Of a stretch of DNA of 64,000 nucleotides, positions 25,059 to 31,896 are shown in pieces (positions within the stretch are counted from its first letter, which is position 1; each line of letters begins with the position of its first letter). A model generated the notes under the pieces. It made no database searches and was not told where the DNA came from. It worked only from the letters and a program-made list of their open reading frames with translations. Origin of the DNA: UBA4416 sp040387555. GTDB lineage: Bacteria > Bacteroidota > Bacteroidia > B-17B0 > Aurantibacillaceae. The stretch spans positions 1,054,001 through 1,118,000 of the forward strand of contig JAZKDO010000003.1 of NCBI GenBank assembly GCA_040387555.1. The letters are read 5' to 3'. The translations under genes were made by a program, and so were the position numbers.

Positions 25059-25928
25059 TTATCCGTTCACAATTTCACCACCATTCACGTGAATAAATTG
25101 CCCGGACATATAGCTGGAATCCGCACTTGCAAGGAATACAAAAGCTGGAGCTAATTCATCGGTTTGCGCAGGTCGTTTCATGGGTGAATCACTACCAAAT
25201 TCTGAAACTTTTTTTGGCATAAAGCTAGCTGGTATCAATGGAGTCCATACGGGTCCAGGTGCCACACCATTTACGCGGATTTCTTTTTTCATTAAATTTG
25301 CAGATAAACTTCTGGTGAAAGATACTACTGCGCCTTTTGTAGCACTGTAATCTAAAAGCTCTGGACTACCTCTGTACGCAGTTACTGAACTGGTATTTAT
25401 GATTGAACCTCCTTTTTTCATATACGGAAGGCTAGCCTGGGTGACCCAGAACATTCCAAAAACATTCACAGAAAACGTTTTAATTAGGTTAACAGTTTTA
25501 ATTTTGGTTATCTCCTTTTCAGGGTAGTGAACTGCAGCATTGTTAACCAATACATCGATTTGCTTAAATTCCTTTACAATTTTTTTAATGGCTTTTTTGC
25601 AATTGTCTTCTTTTGATATGTCAGAAACAATAGTAATGCATTTGCGCTTAAATTTATCTCGAATATAATCTGCTGTGAAATCCGCATCCTTTTTTTCACT
25701 TTTCAAATGTATGATAGCCACATCTCCGCCTTGTTTAGCAAAGGCAATTGCAACAGCACGCCCAATTCCACTATCGCCGCCAGTAATAACACATTTTTTA
25801 TCATGAAGTTTATTACTTCCTGAAGAACCATCATCGAATTCGGGTAGGGGATTCATTTTATATTCCAAACCGGGATGTGGCTGAGATTGCCTCTTTACAA
25901 TAGGTTTTTTAGGGTTACTTTTTTGCAC
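25059..25928 (-). CDS. SDR family oxidoreductase (YhdF/YdaD general-stress type)
   Basis: 289 residues. An N-terminal extension of about 45 residues (G-L-E-Y-K-M-N-P-L-P-E-F) typical of the YhdF/YdaD-like SDRs precedes the Rossmann domain: T-G-G-D-S-G-I-G cofactor motif (about 49-56), V-N-N-A-A, and the catalytic Ser-Tyr-Lys set in N-T-S-S-V-T and D-Y-S-A-T-K. NAD(P)-dependent oxidoreduction of an unknown alcohol or sugar; Bacillus homologues are stress-induced. The start is a GTG at 25928; the next ATG is residue 25 and would cut the conserved extension. Confidence 0.9.
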   Translation of the reverse strand: MQKSNPKKPIVKRQSQPHPGLEYKMNPLPEFDDGSSGSNKLHDKKCVITGGDSGIGRAVAIAFAKQGGDVAIIHLKSEKKDADFTADYIRDKFKRKCITIVSDISKEDNCKKAIKKIVKEFKQIDVLVNNAAVHYPEKEITKIKTVNLIKTFSVNVFGMFWVTQASLPYMKKGGSIINTSSVTAYRGSPELLDYSATKGAVVSFTRSLSANLMKKEIRVNGVAPGPVWTPLIPASFMPKKVSEFGSDSPMKRPAQTDELAPAFVFLASADSSYMSGQFIHVNGGEIVNG

Positions 25929-26812
25929 TGCTTGATTTTTATGTGTTTCAACTATGTCTTAAGCTTTCATAAAATACTTGGTCATTTTTTTATAGTATTA
26001 AGAAATAGCTCTTTGTAAAAGTGTACTCCATTTCTATAAAATGTATTATAGAAGTTTAGAATTTTATTGTATATTCTAATAAAAGGTTGTAGCAGAAAAT
26101 TATTAAAACTTAAGCCATTTTTTACCAAATGGTTATCACAATCAAGTTGAATCAGAAAGTTGCTCAAATGTATAATCCTATCACTAAAATCTGTAATGTA
26201 ATGAACTTAAAGAATTCTTAATATTGATTTCTAAAATCACACTATATGTTATTACCATTTTTAATATTTGTAGGACTGGCAGTTATTATCTTTTTTATTG
26301 CAAAAGCGAAAAACAAAGATGAAGGTGGAATTTGATAATTCATCATTAAACGAAGAAGATATAACTATTCTCTTTAGCTCATTTATTTTAATGGTTCTTG
26401 CCATGAGTGGATGAATGCTTCAGCCGTTATATTTGATTAGGAAATCAGTTTAGCAAATTTTATATAGCGGATAAACTCTCAATCGATTGATCACGGCTGA
26501 ATGATATAGTTTTCCCTTTTAATTAAAAATTATATAGTGAGGCATCTCGCTGTAAATCCTGATCATTCTTAAAATGTTTTAAGATATCTGTCCAATAGTT
26601 ATCTTGTAAATTAATCCGAATTTTAAAGAAAAATCCTTAACTGTGATTTGTAATTAATAGTTATGGTTGTTTTTTTAATGGCCCATTTAAAGCTTTAAAA
26701 GTTCTATTTTTTTTGCAACTTACTTTTTTATGAATTACTTAACTTTTTTGTATTTTAGCCATTAAAACAATCTTTATTTTTTCGGAATATAGAATATATT
26801 GATAATATCTTT
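25929..26812. other. 884-nt intergenic region
   Basis: The longest gap in the window, strongly AT-rich. It holds a 29-codon single-helix frame at 26246-26335 (listed separately). Otherwise no promoter, repeat or RNA gene was recognised. A 61-codon minus-strand frame at 25982-26167 starts at TTG and has the composition of non-coding DNA. Confidence 0.4.
26246..26335 (+). CDS. Possible 29-aa single-helix membrane microprotein
   Basis: ATG at 26246, TGA at 26333-26335. The product starts MLLPFLIFVGLAVIIFFIAK and ends in a charged tail (A-K-N-K-D-E-G-G-I): one membrane helix with a positive cytoplasmic end, as in real microproteins such as KdpF. It is not next to any kdp genes. It may be chance. 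Confidence 0.3.
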   Translation: MLLPFLIFVGLAVIIFFIAKAKNKDEGGI

Positions 26813-27040
26813 ATGCAGAAATTACACCAACAGCTTGAGAAAGCATATATTGATAAACTAAATTATTTGATAGATGCTAACAAAATGGACAATGCAATAA
26901 TCAAAAGTAAATGCAGCGTCATTAAAGCTAATATTGATAGGTTTAAGGAAACAACCGATATGATATTGGATGCCAAACAAGAGGAAGTTGCACGAAAAGA
27001 CTTTAAAGAATTATTAGATTGGATTAACGCTCTTAAATAA
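26813..27040 (+). CDS. Small helical hypothetical protein (75 aa)
   Basis: An all-helical, charged 75-residue product: L-H-Q-Q-L-E-K-A-Y-I-D-K-L-N-Y-L-I-D-A at the start and D-F-K-E-L-L-D-W-I-N-A-L-K at the end, with heptad-like spacing that suggests a coiled coil or helical hairpin. It has no signal peptide, metal motif or recognised family. It faces the 27142 gene convergently across 100 nt. Codon use looks coding rather than random. Confidence 0.55.
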   Translation: MQKLHQQLEKAYIDKLNYLIDANKMDNAIIKSKCSVIKANIDRFKETTDMILDAKQEEVARKDFKELLDWINALK

Positions 27041-27141
27041 AATTTATTTTCAGTGTATGTAAAAAAGAACTCTAGTCTATTATCTTATTTTTCGTATCCT
27101 TTTAATTTATCATCAGGCAAAATAATCTATTTGAAACTTAA

Positions 27142-27393
27142 TTATTTAAGGAGTTCCGAAATATCTACTTTATTCGCATACAAACCCATGCGTGTATCAT
27201 CGGGATCTAAAATTGCTACATCCATTAACTCCTCTGTATGGATATCAAAAAATGCTTCAATGTAAAAACCATATACAGTATATAAACAAATACGCATACT
27301 GTATTGCTTGATCTGCCCAATGAGATCAGCCTCCAATGCAACATATTCCATTCGTTGCATGATATTTAATTTATTAAATTCCTTTTCAAACAT
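27142..27393 (-). CDS. Small conserved protein of unknown function (paralogue of 12547-12810)
   Basis: 83 residues from the ATG at 27393. It has the same order of elements as the 12547 product: R-M-E-Y-V, then Y-S-M-R-I-C-L-Y-T-V-Y-G-F-Y-I-E-A-F-F-D, then L-D-P-D-D-T-R-M-G-L-Y and V-D-I-S-E-L-L at the end. The gene pair lies 14.5 kb apart on opposite strands. No named domain is recognised; probably cytoplasmic. Confidence 0.65.
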   Translation of the reverse strand: MFEKEFNKLNIMQRMEYVALEADLIGQIKQYSMRICLYTVYGFYIEAFFDIHTEELMDVAILDPDDTRMGLYANKVDISELLK

Positions 27394-27465
27394 TGTGTTG
27401 TAAAGGTAGAGTAAAACCTACCAACCCGTTGCCATAATTTATAGCAAATAGATTTAGTTATGAAT

Positions 27466-27903
27466 TTATCCCTCTGTTACTCTAAGGTTTTTTGCAGAAT
27501 CCAACGATTTCCTTTTTTTGTAAAACTCATAAATTTTACCTCCTAACAAGGCTAATGGAATCCCTAGAAGAGCTTTGGTAATGTTATACCATGTAGGTGA
27601 ATGATCGTATAATATGAACGTGCCTACTAGCCACATAAACAATTCTTTCGTTCCCAGTATAAATACTGCCCTTCTAGATTGGTTTTTTGCAATCATAGCT
27701 GTCACAAATGCCCCTGCAATTGCAAATATACTATGATAAAATAATGCAAATTGTACTTGTCTATCATCAAGCATCGGTTTAAACAAAGGAGGATGTTTAC
27801 CTATAGTATTTAATACAATATGAGTTGTAGCAGTAAGTAATAATGTAGTAATGATTCCTGCTATAACGGAAAGGATGAGTCTGTAAGGGATATGTTTTTT
27901 CAT
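27466..27903 (-). CDS. Small integral membrane protein (145 aa)
   Basis: Four predicted helices: about 8-33, 51-71, 79-98 and 105-124, with a basic C-terminal tail (Y-E-F-Y-K-K-R-K-S). No catalytic motif or family is recognised. It starts at an ATG at 27903 and is followed at 27393 by the small 12547-like gene on the same strand with a 72-nt gap. The 240 nt upstream, towards hrpB, are non-coding and shared by divergent promoters. Confidence 0.65.
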   Translation of the reverse strand: MKKHIPYRLILSVIAGIITTLLLTATTHIVLNTIGKHPPLFKPMLDDRQVQFALFYHSIFAIAGAFVTAMIAKNQSRRAVFILGTKELFMWLVGTFILYDHSPTWYNITKALLGIPLALLGGKIYEFYKKRKSLDSAKNLRVTEG

Positions 27904-28154
27904 GCGAATTGTATGTTTGGTCTATATGAAATTACAATGAAAAACAAGGGATAATTAATTACTTTGATAAGAAAGGTCTTTTTTACCCCGAAGCCTATCT
28001 CAGATAGTTTGGATAAGTTTGATATAAGTAGCTGCATTCTATCTATAGTAACATTGTTATAATACACAAGATGCCTAATACATTCATATTAAGTGCTGGC
28101 TGTCTACAAGGGGATGAAATACTTTTGCTGTAAAATAATTTAAATGAGAATTCT

Positions 28155-28162
28155 TACCTTTG
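28155..28162 (+). promoter_or_regulatory. -7 box (TACCTTTG) at the hrpB start
   Basis: TACCTTTG followed by CACTC is the typical TAnnTTTGC Bacteroidota box. If used, transcription begins near 28169, so translation would start at the ATG at 28174 rather than at 28144. A second candidate, TACTTTTG, lies at 28120-28127. Confidence 0.45.
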
Positions 28163-28173
28163 CACTCTTCAGC

Positions 28174-30690
28174 ATGTCCTTTAACGCCCTAAATATTCAA
28201 TTGCCGGTTGCGGAAATTATTCCTGATGTTCGTAGAACATTACAGAATCAATCGACGTTGATTGTTGGTGCACCTCCTGGCGCTGGTAAAAGTACCTTGT
28301 TACCTTTAGCTCTTTTTGAGGAATCCTTTCTGCAGGATAAGAAAATACTTATGTTGGAGCCCCGTCGTTTAGCGGCGCGTACTATTGCCTTACGCATGGC
28401 GGATCTTTTAGGGGAGGAAGTAGGACAAACTGTTGGTTATCGTATTCGCTTTGAAAACCGAGTAAGTCAACAAACTAAAATTGAAGTTGTGACAGAAGGA
28501 ATTCTCACGCGTATGCTGCAAAGTGATAATGCTTTGGAAAATGTTGGGCTTGTTATTTTTGATGAGTTCCACGAACGAAATTTGCAGGCTGATATTGCTT
28601 TGGCACTTTGTAGGGAAGCACAACAGGTACTACGGCCGGATTTAAGAATTATGATCATGTCGGCTACGTTAAACATGCCGCAATTACAAACTTTATTGAA
28701 TGCTCCGGTTATCGAAAGTAAAGGGCGACAATACCCAGTGGAAGTCATTCACACCGGAGATGCAGATGAGTTTCTAATACCTGAATTAGTAGCGCAAACC
28801 ATTGCCCGCGCCGTGAAAGCACATGAGGGTGATGTGCTTGCTTTTTTGCCAGGAGAAGGAGAGATTCGCAAATGCGAGGAGATTTTGAAAACACAGTTGC
28901 CTGAATTCAGGTTTCATCCATTATATGGCACCTTGCCTCAAAATGAACAGTACCAGGCAATTGTGCCTAATAAAAATGGTAAAAGAAAAATCGTGTTGGC
29001 AACTTCGATCGCGGAAACATCGTTGACTATTGAAGGCATAAAAATTGTAATTGATTGTGGCTTCGGTCGTCGTTCACGTTTTGATCCCGCTTCGGGTTTA
29101 TCACGGTTAGAGACATTGCGCATTTCTAAAGATGCTGCCGACCAGAGAGCGGGACGCGCAGGACGTTTAAGTGCAGGCGTATGTTATCGTTTATGGACTA
29201 AAGCCACTCATGAGCGTATGGCGGAACATCGCATACCGGAGATTATGGAAGCTGACCTTTCTTCGTTGGTACTGGAGCTTTGTAAGTGGGGAACTGAAGA
29301 GATCACTAAGATGTGTTGGTTAACTGTGCCCCCCAAAAACTTACTACAACAGTCCTATGAAACTTTGCAACAAATAGGTGCTCTGGAAAATTCGACCAGC
29401 TCTTTAAATAACGCAACAATGGGATGGAAGGTAACAGAGCATGGTAAAAAAGTGCATCAGATGGCTTGCCACCCAAGGATTGCACACATGTTACTACTTG
29501 CAGAAACAGAAGATATGAAAGCCTTGGGATGCGACATTGCCGCTATTCTTGAGGAGCGTGACCCTTTGCCAAAAGACAGTGGTATAGATTTAAACCTGCG
29601 CATTGAAGCCCTGAGAAGGGCACGAAGTCATAATGCTTTCAATAATAAATTTAAACGTATTGAGAAAAATTCTGAGAGCTATCGGCGTTTATTAAAACTT
29701 GATGTTAATAACGAACCGGTAGATGCATTTGAAACCGGATTGTTACTCGCCTATGCTTATCCCGAAAGGATCGCATCTGCAAAACCTGGTAACAATGCCC
29801 AATTTCAACTAGCTAATGGAAAAATAGCAACAATAGGCCATAAAGATGACCTTGCACATGAAGCCTGGTTAGCTGTTGCCAATATGGATTTACGTGATGG
29901 CCTTGGCAAAATATTCATGGCGGCACCACTCAATCCAAAAGACCTTGTTCATTTAGTAAAAGAAAAACAAAGTATTAATTGGGATACTCGGAAAGGTGGA
30001 CTGATCTGTTTGAATGAATTAAAAATTGGAAGCATCGTCTTGCAATCAAAGCCATTGAGTAAGCCTGATGAACATCTGGTTCAGGAAGCGATCTGTTATG
30101 CTATAAAAAACGAGGGAGAAAGTCTGTTGGATTTTAGCGAAGCTTTCACTCAATTGCAAAATCGCATAGGCAGTTTAAACCATTGGAATCCTGATGAAGC
30201 CTGGCCATCTGTGAACAGTGAATATTTATTCAACAATGCTCACGCATGGATTGGACCATATTTAAAGGACGTGAAAAAACCGGAGGACTTGAAGAAACTT
30301 GATCTTTACGAATGTCTCTTTCATTCTTTAACCTGGGACCAACAACAATTAGTGGATAAACTCGCGCCAACTAAATTAGAGGTGCCAAGTGGATCAAAAA
30401 TCCGCATCGAATATTTTGGTAATGGAGCAACACCGGTAATTGCGGTTCGTTTGCAGGAAGTTTTTGGTTTAGAAGATACTCCCTTCGTAAACCACGGAAA
30501 AAATAAGACAGTGTTACATTTATTATCACCCGGTTATAAGCCTGTGCAAGTGACTAGTGATCTCAAAAGTTTCTGGAACACTGCATACCATGAGGTGAAA
30601 AAAGAATTACAACGACGTTACCCCAAACATGCGTGGCCGGATGATCCATGGATTGCGAAGGCGGTGGCAAAGGGAAGGAGTATCAAATAG
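28174..30690 (+). CDS. hrpB: ATP-dependent RNA helicase HrpB
   Basis: 838 residues from the ATG at 28174. A DEAH-family (DExH) helicase with Walker A G-A-P-P-G-A-G-K-S-T, motif II as D-E-F-H-E-R-N-L, motif III S-A-T-L, motif VI Q-R-A-G-R-A-G-R, then the HA2 and HrpB-specific C-terminal domains, with the terminal C-x-K-x-(Y/W)P-like element present as R-Y-P-K-H-A-W-P-D-D-P. HrpB is a conserved non-essential helicase of unclear RNA substrate. The frame opens at an ATG at 28144, but M-S-F-N-A-L-N-I-Q-L-P-V-A matches usual HrpB N-termini and the -7 box at 28155 supports the inner start. Confidence 0.95.
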   Translation: MSFNALNIQLPVAEIIPDVRRTLQNQSTLIVGAPPGAGKSTLLPLALFEESFLQDKKILMLEPRRLAARTIALRMADLLGEEVGQTVGYRIRFENRVSQQTKIEVVTEGILTRMLQSDNALENVGLVIFDEFHERNLQADIALALCREAQQVLRPDLRIMIMSATLNMPQLQTLLNAPVIESKGRQYPVEVIHTGDADEFLIPELVAQTIARAVKAHEGDVLAFLPGEGEIRKCEEILKTQLPEFRFHPLYGTLPQNEQYQAIVPNKNGKRKIVLATSIAETSLTIEGIKIVIDCGFGRRSRFDPASGLSRLETLRISKDAADQRAGRAGRLSAGVCYRLWTKATHERMAEHRIPEIMEADLSSLVLELCKWGTEEITKMCWLTVPPKNLLQQSYETLQQIGALENSTSSLNNATMGWKVTEHGKKVHQMACHPRIAHMLLLAETEDMKALGCDIAAILEERDPLPKDSGIDLNLRIEALRRARSHNAFNNKFKRIEKNSESYRRLLKLDVNNEPVDAFETGLLLAYAYPERIASAKPGNNAQFQLANGKIATIGHKDDLAHEAWLAVANMDLRDGLGKIFMAAPLNPKDLVHLVKEKQSINWDTRKGGLICLNELKIGSIVLQSKPLSKPDEHLVQEAICYAIKNEGESLLDFSEAFTQLQNRIGSLNHWNPDEAWPSVNSEYLFNNAHAWIGPYLKDVKKPEDLKKLDLYECLFHSLTWDQQQLVDKLAPTKLEVPSGSKIRIEYFGNGATPVIAVRLQEVFGLEDTPFVNHGKNKTVLHLLSPGYKPVQVTSDLKSFWNTAYHEVKKELQRRYPKHAWPDDPWIAKAVAKGRSIK

Positions 30691-30772
30691 TGAATTGGAT
30701 TTCATAAGTATTGCAAACAGTCATTACGAGTTGTATATAACGATGTCTTTCAAATAGATAAGATAAACTCCT

Positions 30773-30780
30773 TATCTTTG
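30773..30780 (+). promoter_or_regulatory. -7 promoter box (TATCTTTG) before the 30797 gene
   Basis: TATCTTTG followed by CAG, 16 nt before the ATG at 30797; a good match to the Bacteroidota TAnnTTTG consensus. Confidence 0.5.
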
Positions 30781-30796
30781 CAGAGATATATTACTT

Positions 30797-31165
30797 ATGA
30801 CAGAGACCGAAGAAATAAAAAAAACTGTAACTGAAAGCGACACAGAGTTTAAAACTCTTGAAAGCGAAGAACGACAAACGATCGTTCATTGCACTTGCGG
30901 TGATGATTATGCGTATCGCATCTGGCCGAGTACATTTTTAATAGAACATGGAACCGGTAAACGTGCAAAAATCATAACAGCATTTAATATTTCTTTTGCC
31001 CCACAATGGACCTTAAATGATGGTAGGGGATTTACATTAATTTTTGAAGGGCTAAGTAAAGGCTGTACCGCATTTGATCTTAAAGAGATGATTCCCCAGG
31101 AAGGTGGATTTGAAGTATTGGGTATACTTCGAAACCGGGCTGATGTTTACCAGGTGGAATTCTAG
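30797..31165 (+). CDS. Conserved hypothetical protein (122 aa)
   Basis: A soluble 122-residue protein. A Glu/Thr-rich N-terminus (1-28) is followed by a compact strand-rich domain with H-C-T-C-G-D-D-Y-A-Y-R-I-W-P-S-T-F, F-N-I-S-F-A-P-Q-W-T and F-T-L-I-F-E-G-L-S-K-G-C. The CTCG pair could bind metal, but no second pair is obvious. The RluA-like gene follows 32 nt later on the same strand, so they probably share the transcript from the -7 box at 30773. No family is recognised. Confidence 0.75.
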   Translation: MTETEEIKKTVTESDTEFKTLESEERQTIVHCTCGDDYAYRIWPSTFLIEHGTGKRAKIITAFNISFAPQWTLNDGRGFTLIFEGLSKGCTAFDLKEMIPQEGGFEVLGILRNRADVYQVEF

Positions 31166-31197
31166 TTTCATTAATTATCATTGAACTTAGAAGCAAA

Positions 31198-31854
31198 ATG
31201 CCTGAATTGAATATATTATACGAAGACGAAACTATTTTAATCTGTAATAAACCTGCCGGATTAATGGTGGAGCCTGATCGGAATAATTTCCCCAATTTAT
31301 TGCAGAAGGTTAAACAGTATCTTAAAGAAAAAACAGGAGAGCATCATCCTTATGTCCAACATCTGCATCGGCTAGATAGGCCTGTGAGTGGGGTCGTGCT
31401 CTTCACTAAAAAGAAAGAGTATCTAAGAAATTTAAGCGAACAATTCGCACAGCGACAGGTGAAAAAATATTATGTTGCCCTAACGGATAGTGCACCTGCT
31501 GGGTGGCTTCCAGAGCCTCAGCACCCGCAGCTATTAGAACACTGGCATCGTAAAGAAAAAAAGAAAGCTGTCCTTGTAACGGAAGGAACTGAATTTGCGG
31601 AGAAGGTGAAATTAGACTATAGCATTGTACCACAGGGAAACTATTTTTTATGGAATATTCGTTTGTATACGGGTAAGTTTCATCAGATTCGTGCACAACT
31701 GTCAAGTTTAGGTTGTCCAATCTTAGGCGATGTCTTGTATGGTTCAACGGTTTCTTATAAACCAAATGCCATTGCTTTGCATGCTGCAAAATTAGTGTTT
31801 CAACATCCTGTTACTTTGGAGCAAATGGAGTTTGTAGCTCCTTCAGACTTTTAA
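31198..31854 (+). CDS. RluA-family pseudouridine synthase
   Basis: 218 residues. It contains the RluA motif H-R-L-D-R-P-V-S-G with catalytic Asp60, the K-P-A-G-L-M-V start of the fold, and the C-terminal Y-T-G-K-F-H-Q-I-R-A-Q-L motif. It isomerises specific uridines in rRNA or tRNA to pseudouridine. At 218 residues and lacking an S4 domain it is the minimal catalytic form, so the target (23S rRNA or tRNA) cannot be told. It lies 32 nt after the 30797 gene and converges on topB. Confidence 0.93.
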   Translation: MPELNILYEDETILICNKPAGLMVEPDRNNFPNLLQKVKQYLKEKTGEHHPYVQHLHRLDRPVSGVVLFTKKKEYLRNLSEQFAQRQVKKYYVALTDSAPAGWLPEPQHPQLLEHWHRKEKKKAVLVTEGTEFAEKVKLDYSIVPQGNYFLWNIRLYTGKFHQIRAQLSSLGCPILGDVLYGSTVSYKPNAIALHAAKLVFQHPVTLEQMEFVAPSDF

Positions 31855-31896
31855 TTTGAAAATTGTTTACTTTACAATAAATAGAAAAAGTAAGAA

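Noticed and set aside
25982..26167. 61-codon minus-strand frame downstream of the SDR gene
   Set aside because: TTG start, Asn/Phe/Tyr composition of AT-rich non-coding DNA, no motif.
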